This document shows, piece after piece, positions 1 through 9,310 of a stretch of 64,000 nt of DNA. The notes below the pieces were generated by a model. That model ran no database searches. It saw only the letters and a program-made list of their open reading frames with translations, and had not been told where the DNA came from. The DNA is from AWTP1-13 sp963797005 (GTDB lineage Bacteria > Pseudomonadota > Alphaproteobacteria > Rhizobiales > Hyphomicrobiaceae). Within the stretch, counting starts at the first letter, position 1, and each line of letters starts with the position of its first letter. The position numbers and the translations under genes were made by a program. Location of the stretch: positions 62,001 through 126,000 of the forward strand of contig CAWCOF010000002.1 of assembly GCA_963797005.1 (NCBI GenBank). The letters run 5' to 3'.

Positions 1-21
1 CGCCATACCCGAGGTGAGCCC

Positions 22-969
22 ATGGTCACGATCATCGACAACCGCCCGCCGCGGCACCCGGAGAAGGCGCACAAGCCGGACACGCCGGTGCTGCGCAAGC
101 CGGACTGGATCCGCGTGCGCGTGCCGGCGGCGTCGCCCCAGTACGGCGAGACCCGCAAGGTGCTGCGCGAGCACGGCCTCGTCACCGTGTGCGAGGAAGC
201 GGCCTGCCCCAACATCGGCGAATGCTGGGCGCAGCGGCACGCGACCATGATGATCATGGGCGACACCTGCACGCGCGCGTGTGCCTTCTGCAACGTGGCG
301 ACCGGCATTCCGCGCGCGCTCGACGCCGGGGAGCCCGACAACGTCGCCGAGGCGGTGGCCAAGCTCGGGCTCGAGCACGTGGTCATCACCTCCGTCGACC
401 GCGACGATCTCGCCGACGGCGGGGCGGAGCATTTCGCCCGCACCATCCGCGCCATCCGGGCGCGCACGCCGGCCACCACCATCGAGGTGCTGACCCCGGA
501 CTTCCTGCGCAAGGCGGGGGCGGTCGAGACCGTGGTCGCCGCGCGGCCCGACATCTACAACCACAACCTCGAGACGGTGCCCGCCCTCTATCTCAAGATC
601 CGCCCGGGTGCGCGCTACTTCGCCTCGCTCAGACTGCTGCAGCAGGTGAAGGAGCTGGCGCCCACGATGTTCACGAAATCCGGGCTGATGGTGGGGCTCG
701 GCGAGGAGCGCGACGAGATCCTGCAGGTGATGGACGACCTGCGTGCCGCCGACGTCGATTTCCTCACCATCGGCCAGTATCTGCAGCCCACCCGCAAGCA
801 CGCCGAGGTCAAGCGCTTCGTGCCGCCGGACGAGTTCAAGGCGCTCGAGCGCACCGCGCAGGGCAAGGGTTTCCTGCTCGTCTCGGCGAGCCCGCTGACC
901 CGCTCGTCCTATCATGCGGGCGAGGACTTCGCCCGGCTCAAGGCCGCGCGACTTGCAGCGCGGGACTGA
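22..969 (+). CDS. lipA: Lipoyl synthase LipA
   Basis: Radical-SAM enzyme that inserts two sulfur atoms into protein-bound octanoyl groups to make the lipoyl cofactor of 2-oxoacid dehydrogenases and the glycine cleavage H protein. The 315-residue protein has both expected iron-sulfur motifs: the auxiliary-cluster cysteines C57, C62 and C68 (CX4CX5C) and the radical-SAM set C83, C87 and C90 (CTRACAFC). A C-terminal RSSYHA motif carries the serine ligand of the auxiliary cluster. The ATG at 22 follows a GAGGTGAG ribosome-binding stretch. Length and motifs are full and normal. In alphaproteobacteria this gene usually follows the pyruvate dehydrogenase operon and precedes a COQ10-like gene, as here. 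The partner octanoyltransferase lipB lies about 44 kb away at 44795-45535. Confidence 0.97.
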   Translation: MVTIIDNRPPRHPEKAHKPDTPVLRKPDWIRVRVPAASPQYGETRKVLREHGLVTVCEEAACPNIGECWAQRHATMMIMGDTCTRACAFCNVATGIPRALDAGEPDNVAEAVAKLGLEHVVITSVDRDDLADGGAEHFARTIRAIRARTPATTIEVLTPDFLRKAGAVETVVAARPDIYNHNLETVPALYLKIRPGARYFASLRLLQQVKELAPTMFTKSGLMVGLGEERDEILQVMDDLRAADVDFLTIGQYLQPTRKHAEVKRFVPPDEFKALERTAQGKGFLLVSASPLTRSSYHAGEDFARLKAARLAARD

Positions 970-987
970 GAGCTGGCGGATCGAGCC

Positions 988-1500
988 ATGCGCCGCGTTC
1001 TCGTCATCGGCATTCCGGGTGCGGGCAAGAGCACCTACGCGCGCGCCCTGGCAGCGAAGACCGGCTTGCCGGTGATCCACCTCGATGCCGAATTCTGGCG
1101 TGCGGGCTGGAAAGTGACACCGCGAACGGAATGGCGGGCCAAGGTCAGCAATCTGGTCATGCGCGATGCCTGGATCATGGACGGCAACTACGGTGCGACG
1201 CTGGACCTGCGCCTTCCCCGTGCCGACAAGGTCTTCTGGTTCGACTATTCCTGCTTCTTGTGCCTGTGGCGCGTGGCGTGGCGGATTGCCAGGGGCTACG
1301 GGCAGGTTCGGCCAGACCTGGCGGCCGGGTGCCCGGAGCGGTTCGATCGGGAATTCCTGCGCTACATATGGGATTTCAATGCCAACAGCAGGCCGCAGAT
1401 CGTGAGCATGCTCGCCGAGCACGGGCGACATCTTGATCCGGTCGTGTTTCGGTGTGACGCCGACGGGGCGCGCTTTCTTGCCGCCGCTCAGGCGAGTTGA
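988..1500 (+). CDS. Small P-loop NTPase, adenylate-kinase/topology-modulation-protein (FlaR) like
   Basis: The 170-residue protein starts with a hydrophobic strand and a clean Walker A motif GIPGAGKST (about residues 8-16). An HLDAEFWRAGW stretch follows, like the HLD segment of the proteins annotated as DNA topology modulation protein FlaR. That family resembles adenylate kinases, but its substrate is not established. The middle (about residues 85-105) is rich in Trp, Phe and Cys. The gene sits 18 bp after lipA and 9 bp before the COQ10-like gene on the same strand, so it is probably cotranscribed with them. Nothing in the sequence shows a direct link to lipoylation. The kinase fold is secure; the biological role is not. 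Confidence 0.75.
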   Translation: MRRVLVIGIPGAGKSTYARALAAKTGLPVIHLDAEFWRAGWKVTPRTEWRAKVSNLVMRDAWIMDGNYGATLDLRLPRADKVFWFDYSCFLCLWRVAWRIARGYGQVRPDLAAGCPERFDREFLRYIWDFNANSRPQIVSMLAEHGRHLDPVVFRCDADGARFLAAAQAS

Positions 1501-1509
1501 AGGGGCGTC

Positions 1510-1989
1510 GTGGCTTCGTTCAGCACAACGCGTCGCGTCGCCTTTTCGCCGCGGCAGATGTTCGACCTCGTCGCCGACGTGGAGAGATATCCCGAGTTCC
1601 TGCCGCTCTGCGAGGCGCTCACCGTGAAGAAGCGCGAGCGGGCCGGGGACAAGGAGATCCTGATCGCGGACATGACGGTCGGCTACAAGGCGATCCGGGA
1701 GACCTTCACCAGCCGCGTGACACTCGATCCCGCAGCGCTCAGCGTGCACGCGGCGAGCGTGCCGGAATACCCGAGCGGTCCCTTTCGGCACGTGGAGAAC
1801 CGCTGGAGCTTCGCCGATGTCCCGGGCGGCTGCGATGTCGGCTTCTCGATCAGCTACGAGTTCAAATCGTATCTGATGCAGGCCCTGGTCGGCGGCCTCT
1901 TCGACCGCGTCTTCCGCCGCTACACGCAGGCCTTCGAGGAGCGTGCTCAGGTCATCTACCGGCGCCCCCTCCACAACCAGAGCGCTTGA
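1510..1989 (+). CDS. COQ10/RatA family coenzyme Q-binding START-domain protein
   Basis: The 159-residue polyketide-cyclase/START-fold protein has the family pattern near its N-terminus (RRVAFSPRQMFDLVADVERY, then PEFLPLC) and the C-terminal SYEFKS and FDRVFRRYTQAFEERA stretches. Relatives include mitochondrial Coq10, which binds ubiquinone and supports respiration, and E. coli RatA, described as a ribosome-associated toxin. In alphaproteobacteria with this gene order the COQ10 role is the usual inference. The start is GTG at 1510, preceded by GAAGGGGC. It follows the P-loop gene by 9 bp and probably belongs to the lipA transcription unit. Ligand binding is inferred from the family only. Confidence 0.88.
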   Translation: MASFSTTRRVAFSPRQMFDLVADVERYPEFLPLCEALTVKKRERAGDKEILIADMTVGYKAIRETFTSRVTLDPAALSVHAASVPEYPSGPFRHVENRWSFADVPGGCDVGFSISYEFKSYLMQALVGGLFDRVFRRYTQAFEERAQVIYRRPLHNQSA

Positions 1990-2105
1990 GCCGCTCTTTC
2001 TCCGGGTGGTCGCGGGTTGGGTCTGGATCAAAGGCGGGTCTGCCTTTATTTAGTGAACGACAGCGGCTAAGGGCTTGGGAGCGCGACCGCACGAGCACGG
2101 GGCAC

Positions 2106-2990
2106 ATGCGCAACGCCATTGCCATGATGAACACCAAGGGCGGGGTGGGCAAATCCACCCTCGTGCTCGGTATTGCCGAGACCCTTTCCGCCCATTTCGG
2201 CAAGAACGTGCTGGTGATCGACGCGGACGCCCAGGCCAGCGTCAGCCTGATGCTGATGTCCACCGGCAATCTCAATCGGCTGCAGATCGACAGCCTGACG
2301 ATCGTCGATTTCCTGGTTGCCGGCGTGCTGAAGGACCAGCCGGCGGACTGGACGCGGTTTGCCGTCGCGGGCGTCTCCGACGTGGAGGAGGCGCGCACGG
2401 TCTATCTCGTCCCGAGCGATATGCAGCTCACCCTCTTCGAGCGCGAGGTGGCCCAGGAGAACCAGCTCGTGCGCATGCGGCTCAGCGTCGGCGCCTTGCT
2501 CAGGAGTGTGCGCGAGGTGTTCGACGTGGTCCTGATCGATTGTCCGCCGGGGCTCTCCGTCCTCACCGAATCCTGGCTGCGCGAGACCGACTTCTACATC
2601 TCGCCGACCAAGCCCGACCACATCTGCGTCTACGCACTGGAAGTGTTCAACCATTTCAAGGGGCTGAACCCCGAGATGGGCTTTGCCGAGAACCTTGGCG
2701 TGCTCATCAACATGCAGGACATGCGCTCGAAAGCGGATGCCGAGCAGCAGCGCCGGCTGATGGCAGGCACGGCCAACCGCTGCTTCAGTCAGGTCATTCC
2801 GCGCACGAACGCGCTCCAGCATGCCAGCCATTTCAGGACGCAGGATCGCGTCTACGACAGCAAGTATCCAGGCGAGTCCGGCGTCGCGTTGCGCAACCTG
2901 TGCCTGGAGCTGCTCGACCGGCTGGACGAAGCCAATGCGGCTTCCGCCGGGCGGCCGAAGTCGCCCTCGGCGGTGTCGCTGCCGCGCTGA
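2106..2990 (+). CDS. ParA/MinD-like P-loop ATPase (orphan)
   Basis: The 294-residue protein has the deviant Walker A motif KGGVGKST at residues 11-18, an IDADAQAS switch segment and a VLIDCPPGLS Walker B strand. These place it in the ParA/Soj/MinD superfamily of ATP-dependent dimerising positioning ATPases. There is no ParB or centromere-like repeat nearby, so it is unlikely to be the chromosomal ParA. It may position another cargo, or act as an accessory ATPase. The ATG at 2106 directly precedes the conserved first strand; a longer in-frame reading runs through the COQ10-like gene and is not credible. It is convergent with cinA, whose end lies 14 bp downstream. The cargo is unknown. Confidence 0.85.
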   Translation: MRNAIAMMNTKGGVGKSTLVLGIAETLSAHFGKNVLVIDADAQASVSLMLMSTGNLNRLQIDSLTIVDFLVAGVLKDQPADWTRFAVAGVSDVEEARTVYLVPSDMQLTLFEREVAQENQLVRMRLSVGALLRSVREVFDVVLIDCPPGLSVLTESWLRETDFYISPTKPDHICVYALEVFNHFKGLNPEMGFAENLGVLINMQDMRSKADAEQQRRLMAGTANRCFSQVIPRTNALQHASHFRTQDRVYDSKYPGESGVALRNLCLELLDRLDEANAASAGRPKSPSAVSLPR

Positions 2991-3004
2991 CGGCGAGCCG
3001 GGGC

Positions 3005-3496
3005 TCACGCAAGGGTGCGCCAGAGGAGCGCGAGCGCCGCTTCGACCGACTTCAGGCGCACGTTGCCGCGGCCGATATCGCCGAACCGGTACGCCTGATC
3101 GAGCGTGGCGCGGCCCCTGCGGGCGGCGGCCAGATACACAGTCCCCACCGGCTTGGCCGCGCTGCCGCCGGCCGGTCCCGCGAAGCCCGTGACGGACACG
3201 GCGATATCTGCAGGCGAGTGGATGAGCGCGCCCTCCGCCATGGCGCGGGCAACGGGCTCGCTCACGGCGCCGTGCCGGGCAATGAGGTCGGCCGGAACGC
3301 CCAAGGCTTCGATCTTGGCCACGTTGGAGTAGGTAACGAAGCCGCGCTCCACGACGTTGGAGGAGCCGGCGATCTCGGTGAGCAGCCCCGCGATCAGCCC
3401 GCCGGTGCAACTCTCCGCGGTGGCGATCCGCAGGCCATCCTTGCGGCACGCATCGAGGAGGCGGGCGGCCTCGTCGCGCAATGCGGAGGGGAACAT
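3005..3496 (-). CDS. CinA-family nicotinamide-nucleotide amidohydrolase (PncC-type)
   Basis: A stand-alone C-terminal CinA domain (163 residues). It has the hallmark TAESCTGG (about residues 26-33), a GFVTYSN segment and a VTGFAGPAGGSAAKPVG stretch. Members deamidate nicotinamide mononucleotide to nicotinate mononucleotide in pyridine-nucleotide recycling, with the serine of the AESCTGG motif as nucleophile. The N-terminal MoeA-like domain of full-length CinA is absent, which is common in proteobacteria. The ATG at 3496 has a strong AGGAGAG ribosome-binding site. A perfect hairpin with a T-rich tail sits just 30 nt upstream of the start (see 3516-3556), so expression may be attenuated. Confidence 0.92.
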   Translation of the reverse strand: MFPSALRDEAARLLDACRKDGLRIATAESCTGGLIAGLLTEIAGSSNVVERGFVTYSNVAKIEALGVPADLIARHGAVSEPVARAMAEGALIHSPADIAVSVTGFAGPAGGSAAKPVGTVYLAAARRGRATLDQAYRFGDIGRGNVRLKSVEAALALLWRTLA

Positions 3497-3515
3497 CGCA
3501 ACTCTCCTACAGCTC

Positions 3516-3556
3516 CAAGAAAAAGAAACGGCGCATGTCGGGCAACATGCGCCGTT
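3516..3556 (-). terminator. Intrinsic terminator or attenuator between marR and cinA
   Basis: Read on the minus strand, a perfect 12-bp stem (AACGGCGCATGT at 3556-3545 pairing with ACATGCGCCGTT at 3538-3527, 6-nt loop) is followed at once by TTTCTTTTTCTT. This is the form of a Rho-independent terminator. It lies 34 bp after the marR stop codon, and its T tract ends just before the cinA ribosome-binding site. There is little room for a separate cinA promoter after it, so it may partly attenuate marR-to-cinA read-through. Confidence 0.8.
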
Positions 3557-3589
3557 GAAGGATAGAGATGAAAGAGAGGGGAGAAAATA

Positions 3590-4069
3590 TCAGGCGGCGG
3601 CCAACCTCTCTGCTTGGGCGAGCAGGTCGTCGAGCGTCGCGCGGCTTTCCGCACCCATGGTGCGCGTGGTGCGGGACTGGGCATCCATCCATACTGGGTA
3701 GGCTTGCTTGATGACGTTCTCGCCTTTGGGCGTGAGGTGCAGGCCGCGGCCACGGCGACCCGCAGGCGGGTCCATCGTGATGAGTCCGAGTGCCAGCAAC
3801 CTCTTGAGGTTGCGCGAGAGCGTCGACTTCTCGATATCGAGGGTGTGCCCGATCTCGACGGCGGTGATGCCGTCTTGCTGGGCCAGCTGGGTCAGGAGAG
3901 TGAACTGGCTCGCCGTGATGCCGAGCGGACGCAGCGCGTCGTCATAGACGCGCGTGACGATGCGGGACAGTTGCCGCACCCGTGTCGAGATGCACACAGC
4001 GGAGGTGCTCTCCGCAATCTGACCTAGGTCGGCTGACGCGGTGGCGACACTGGGTGTCATCATGTTCAT
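3590..4069 (-). CDS. MarR-family transcriptional regulator
   Basis: The 159-residue winged-helix protein has the MarR layout: a dimerisation helix (STRVRQLSRIVTRVYDDALR), then an HTH with GITAVEIGHTLDIEKSTLSRN, then a wing (DPPAGRRGRGLHLTPKG). MarR proteins are usually repressors released by small phenolic or oxidative ligands. The chosen ATG at 4069 has AAGGGATGA upstream; an in-frame alternative lies 13 codons earlier at 4108. No adjacent efflux or catabolic operon indicates its target. The next gene on the same strand is cinA, separated by a hairpin terminator. Family assignment is firm; ligand and regulon are unknown. Confidence 0.93.
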   Translation of the reverse strand: MNMMTPSVATASADLGQIAESTSAVCISTRVRQLSRIVTRVYDDALRPLGITASQFTLLTQLAQQDGITAVEIGHTLDIEKSTLSRNLKRLLALGLITMDPPAGRRGRGLHLTPKGENVIKQAYPVWMDAQSRTTRTMGAESRATLDDLLAQAERLAAA

Positions 4070-4235
4070 TGGGTCATCCCTTCGCCCGTGATCTACGACG
4101 TGACCCACAAGCTATGAGGCTCAATGCCGCAATTCGGCGAAGGGGCGCAACGGGCTGGCGGCCGAATTCGGCAGACGCAGGCGCAAGGGGCCGGTGCGGA
4201 ATCCAGGCCAGGGGACGCCGAGGTCTGCGCCGGCG

Positions 4236-5399
4236 TTACCGCAAGAGCACGGTTGCGGTTGCAAGTGCCGCAATGCCCTCGCGGCGGCCCGTAAATCCCA
4301 GGCCCTCGGTCGTGGTCGCCTTCACGCTGACGCGGGAGGGATCGATTTCCAGGATCTCGGCGACGCGGTGGCGCATGGCCTGCCGGTGCGGCGCGATCTT
4401 CGGGGCCTCGCACAGGATGGTGACGTCGACGTTGGTAATGCTGCCGCCGCGGGCGCGGACACGGGCAAGCGCGTCGGCGAGGAACAGGTGGGAGGCCGCA
4501 TTTCGCCACCGGGGATCGGTGTTGGCAAAGTGCTCGCCGATGTCCTCCTCGCCGATGGCGCCGAGGAGAGCGTCAGTAATGGCGTGTAGCGCGACGTCGG
4601 CGTCGGAGTGGCCCTCGAGCGCCTGCGTGTGCGCAATAGGCACGCCGCACAGCCACACGCGATTCCCCGCGACGAGCCGGTGCACGTCGAAGCCGCTGCC
4701 CGTGCGGACGTCGCCAGCGGGGGCAGGCGTATCGGCCATGGCCAGGTCCTCCGCCGTTGTCAGTTTCCGGTTGGCTTCGCTTCCCGGCACAAGCACGACG
4801 GGCAGGCCTGCCCACTCGGCAACGGCCGCATCGTCGGTCAAGTAGTCGCGCGCGGCCCCGGCGGCGGCCTCGTGCGCGGCCAGGATATCCGGGAAACGGA
4901 ACCCCTGTGGGGTCTGCGCGCGCCACAGGCCATCGCGATCGATCGTCCCGGTGATCCGGCTGCCGGCATCGGCCCGCTTCAAGGTGTCGGCGACGGGCAG
5001 GGCCGCGATGGCCCCCGGGGCCTGGGAAAGGGCCTCGATCACACGGTCGAGGATCTGGCGGGTGACAAACGGGCGGACGGCGTCGTGGATCAGCACCAGG
5101 TCCGGTGCGTGGGCCTTCAAGGCCTGCAGGCCATTGCGGACGGAGGCTTGGCGGGTTGGCCCGCCCTCGGCCGCCGCCAGCAACCTGGCGCTGTGGAGGG
5201 GCTCGACCACCCGCTGATAGTGCTCGGCGTCGCCCGGCCCGATCACCACCTGCACAAGGTCGACGCGGGGATCGTCGAGGAAGACGGCCAATGTCCGCGC
5301 CAGAACCGGGACGCCGCCGATGGCGGCATACTGCTTTGGCTGCGGCATCTGCGCCCGCACGCCCCGTCCCGCGGCGACGATCAAGGCAGCAATCTTCAC
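4236..5399 (-). CDS. ispDF: Bifunctional IspD/IspF enzyme of the MEP isoprenoid pathway
   Basis: A fusion of 2-C-methyl-D-erythritol 4-phosphate cytidylyltransferase (IspD, about residues 1-225) and 2-C-methyl-D-erythritol 2,4-cyclodiphosphate synthase (IspF, residues 232-387). The IspD half opens with ALIVAAGRGVRAQMPQPKQY, the nucleotidyltransferase loop. The IspF half has the metal ligands D238 and H240 (GFDVH) and H272 (ALHAITDALLGA). Such fusions are common in alphaproteobacteria. The best start is GTG at 5399, with GGAGAAG 6 nt before it; the open frame extends upstream to 5480 without a ribosome-binding site. It is divergent from dusB, with a 173-bp shared control region. Confidence 0.96.
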   Translation of the reverse strand: MKIAALIVAAGRGVRAQMPQPKQYAAIGGVPVLARTLAVFLDDPRVDLVQVVIGPGDAEHYQRVVEPLHSARLLAAAEGGPTRQASVRNGLQALKAHAPDLVLIHDAVRPFVTRQILDRVIEALSQAPGAIAALPVADTLKRADAGSRITGTIDRDGLWRAQTPQGFRFPDILAAHEAAAGAARDYLTDDAAVAEWAGLPVVLVPGSEANRKLTTAEDLAMADTPAPAGDVRTGSGFDVHRLVAGNRVWLCGVPIAHTQALEGHSDADVALHAITDALLGAIGEEDIGEHFANTDPRWRNAASHLFLADALARVRARGGSITNVDVTILCEAPKIAPHRQAMRHRVAEILEIDPSRVSVKATTTEGLGFTGRREGIAALATATVLLR

Positions 5400-5528
5400 G
5401 CTGGCTTCTCCAGGGCCCCAAAATGCCCTTATGGCTTGGCTTATCTTGGTGAACGGGACAAGCCCGATAATCCCAAACAATTCTGAGTGTCCGGGACCCT
5501 TCGCGCTTGCGAAACGCCGTCCTGCACG

Positions 5529-5547
5529 CTAGTCTGCACAAGACTAG
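5529..5547. promoter_or_regulatory. Palindrome in the ispDF/dusB divergent promoter region
   Basis: A perfect 7-bp inverted repeat CTAGTCT - 5 nt - AGACTAG, 26 bp before the dusB start and 130 bp from the ispDF start. It could be an operator for one or both genes or a small hairpin in the dusB leader. No regulator is identified. Confidence 0.35.
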
Positions 5548-5572
5548 AGCAGGTAAGAAACGTGCCTAAAGG

Positions 5573-6601
5573 ATGGGCAACATAGTCCGCAGTTCTCCGA
5601 ATTCCAGCACGGAAGTTCGAATCGGAGCGCACACACTCGCCAGCCGGGTCCTGCTGGCGCCCATGTCCGGCATTACGGACTTGCCCTTCCGCCGCCAAGC
5701 CCATGCCTCGGGAGCGGGGCTCGTCATCTGCGAGATGGTGGCGAGCGAGCACCTCGTGCGGAACCGCCCGGATGCGCGGCGCCGCGCCCAAGGCAGCGAC
5801 CTGACGCCCTTCGTCATACAACTTGCCGGATGCGAGGCGCGCTGGATGGCGGAGGGCGCGCGCATCGCCGAAGGGCTGGGCGCCGACATCATCGACATCA
5901 ACATGGGATGCCCCGCGCGCGAGGTGACCGGCAAGCTTTCGGGCTCCGCCCTGATGCGCGATCTCGACCATGCGGTCGGGCTGATCGAGGCCGTGATCAG
6001 TGCCGTGCGCATCCCGGTGACGCTGAAGATGCGGCTCGGCTGGGACCACGCCAGCCTCAATGCGCCGGAGCTCGCCCGCCGTGCCGAAAGTGCCGGCGTC
6101 GAGCTTTTGACCGTGCACGCACGCACGCGCTGCCAGTTCTTCAAGGGCGAGGCCGACTGGAGCCTCGTGCGGCAGGTGAAGGAGGCGGTGCGCATTCCCG
6201 TCGTCATCAACGGCGACATCGTCGATCCCGATACGGCCGCCGCAGCGCTGGACGCCTCCGGCGCCGACGCCGTGATGGTGGGACGCGGCGCTTGCGGCGC
6301 ACCGTGGATGCTGGGCCGGATCGGCACCTATCTGGCGACGGGGCATGATCCGGGCTCGCCGCCGCTCGAGGACCAGCGCGTCGTCGCGCGCGCCCACGTC
6401 GAGACCATGGTGGCGCATCACGGCACCCCACATGGTCTGCGCGGCGCGCGCAAGCATATCGGCTGGTACCTGCAGTCGAGCGGCCTGCCGGAACCCGTCG
6501 TCAAGGCCTGGCGACGCCGTCTGTGCACGTCGGAGGACGCGAGCGCGGTACTCGCGGGGCTCGACGCGTTCTACGATTCCGCCCTGGAGCTTGCCGCATG
6601 A
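5573..6601 (+). CDS. dusB: tRNA-dihydrouridine synthase DusB
   Basis: An FMN- and NADPH-dependent enzyme that reduces uridine to dihydrouridine in the tRNA D-loop. The 342-residue protein has the TIM-barrel start (LLAPMSGITDLPFR), the catalytic cysteine C113 in DINMGCPAREVTGKLSGSAL, the phosphate-binding segment VINGDIVDP and VMVGRGACGAPW near the FMN site. It heads the dusB-ntrB-ntrC operon, and its stop overlaps the ntrB start (ATGA at 6598-6601). This linkage to nitrogen regulation genes is well known in alphaproteobacteria. A second paralogue, dusA, is at 21514-22515. Confidence 0.97.
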   Translation: MGNIVRSSPNSSTEVRIGAHTLASRVLLAPMSGITDLPFRRQAHASGAGLVICEMVASEHLVRNRPDARRRAQGSDLTPFVIQLAGCEARWMAEGARIAEGLGADIIDINMGCPAREVTGKLSGSALMRDLDHAVGLIEAVISAVRIPVTLKMRLGWDHASLNAPELARRAESAGVELLTVHARTRCQFFKGEADWSLVRQVKEAVRIPVVINGDIVDPDTAAAALDASGADAVMVGRGACGAPWMLGRIGTYLATGHDPGSPPLEDQRVVARAHVETMVAHHGTPHGLRGARKHIGWYLQSSGLPEPVVKAWRRRLCTSEDASAVLAGLDAFYDSALELAA

Positions 6602-7740
6602 CCACCGAAGCGGCACGCGAACGGGCTGCCCCAGGCACGCGCCGGCATATCGAATACGACCTGCTGCTGGCCGCCCTTCCGCATCCGATCCTGGTGCTGG
6701 GCGACGACGACCGGGTGCTCTACGCCAACGCGGCAGCCGAGTCCTTCTTCTCGCTCAGCCAGGGCATGCTCAAGCGCCAGTCGCTGCCTGACATCATCGC
6801 CTTCTCGAGCCCGCTGAGCGCGCTGGTGGGCCAGGTGCGGCGCACGGGGGCGACCGTCAACGAGTACGGCGTCGACGTCGGGCTGCCGCGGTCGGGCGTG
6901 CACAAGCTGGTCGACGTGTTCTGCGGCGCCTTTCCCGATCATCCCGGGCTGATCATCCTGATGCTGCAGCAGCGCACCATGGCGCACATGATCGAGCGCC
7001 AGCTGACGCATCGCGCGGCCGCCCGCTCGGTCTCCGGCATGGCCGCGGTGCTCGCCCACGAGATCAAGAACCCGCTTTCCGGCATCCGCGGCGCCGCCCA
7101 GCTGCTCGAGCCGGGTCTGAAGGACGAGGACCGGGCGCTGACGCAGCTCATCTGCGTGGAGACGGACCGCATCCGCAACCTGGTCGACCGCATGGAGGTG
7201 TTCGGCGACGAGCGCCCGCTGGGCACGGAGCCGGTCAACATCCATCTCGTGCTCGACCACGTGAAGCGCTTGGCGGAGACGGGGTTTGCGGACGGCACGC
7301 CGATCGTCGTCGACTACGATCCCTCGCTGCCGCCGGTCGCCGGCAACCGCGACAAGCTGGTGCAGGCCTTCCTCAACCTTCTCAAGAACGCCGCCGAGGC
7401 CATCCAGGAGGGGCGCGAGCCGGGCCGCATCGTGCTGCGCACGGCGTTCCGCCCGGGCATGCGTCTTGCAGTGCCGGGTACGGGCGCGCGCGTCAGCCTG
7501 CCGCTGATGATCGAGGTGGAGGACACGGGGCCCGGCGTTGCCGACGAGCTCAAACCCCACCTCTTCGACCCCTTCGTGACGACCAAGCCCAGGGGTACGG
7601 GCCTGGGCCTTGCCCTGGTCGCCAAGATCATCCGCGACCACGGCGGCGTCATCGAGTGCGAGTCAGAGCCAAAGCGCACCGTCTTCCGCGTTCTGCTGCC
7701 CATGCAAGAGCAGCAGAAGGCACGACAAGCAGCCACGTAA
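6598..7740 (+). CDS. ntrB: Nitrogen regulation sensor histidine kinase NtrB
   Basis: A soluble two-component kinase that phosphorylates NtrC under nitrogen limitation and is controlled by PII. The 380-residue protein has an N-terminal PAS domain (about residues 20-125), the H-box with H154 (VLAHEIKNPLSGIRG), an N box (LLKNAAEAI) and G boxes (DTGPGV and GTGLGLALV). There are no membrane segments, as expected for NtrB. The ATG at 6598 overlaps the dusB stop codon. The ribosome-binding site of ntrC lies at its 3' end. Translational coupling along the operon is likely. Confidence 0.96.
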   Translation: MTTEAARERAAPGTRRHIEYDLLLAALPHPILVLGDDDRVLYANAAAESFFSLSQGMLKRQSLPDIIAFSSPLSALVGQVRRTGATVNEYGVDVGLPRSGVHKLVDVFCGAFPDHPGLIILMLQQRTMAHMIERQLTHRAAARSVSGMAAVLAHEIKNPLSGIRGAAQLLEPGLKDEDRALTQLICVETDRIRNLVDRMEVFGDERPLGTEPVNIHLVLDHVKRLAETGFADGTPIVVDYDPSLPPVAGNRDKLVQAFLNLLKNAAEAIQEGREPGRIVLRTAFRPGMRLAVPGTGARVSLPLMIEVEDTGPGVADELKPHLFDPFVTTKPRGTGLGLALVAKIIRDHGGVIECESEPKRTVFRVLLPMQEQQKARQAAT

Positions 7741-7750
7741 GGAACAGCCC

Positions 7751-9199
<1,449 letters not shown>

Positions 9200-9201
9200 T
9201 T

Positions 9202-9310
9202 CCCTCTCCCCATGCTTCTTCAGCATGGGGAGAGGGTTAGGGTGAGGGGCAGCACCTTGCGACCGCGTTGGAGGTTGCTTCTACCCCTCACCCCGACCCT
9301 CTCCCCGCGC
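9202..9310. repeat. Palindromic repeat (CCCTCTCCCC family) after ntrC, probable terminator
   Basis: Begins 2 bp after the ntrC stop with a perfect 14-bp stem, CCCTCTCCCCATGC (9202-9215) and GCATGGGGAGAGGG (9223-9236), with a 7-nt loop. A second arm follows: GGGTGAGGGGCAGCACC, later matched by CTACCCCTCACCCCGACCCTCTCCCC. The whole can fold into nested hairpins. It lacks a T tract, so it is a dispersed repeat that could also end ntrC transcription. A related element is at 30735-30838. Confidence 0.75.

Noticed and set aside
2067..3449. A long minus-strand frame spanning the ParA-like and CinA genes
   Set aside because: It is antisense to ParA and out of frame with CinA, whose own motifs are intact. 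Composition is typical of shadow frames.
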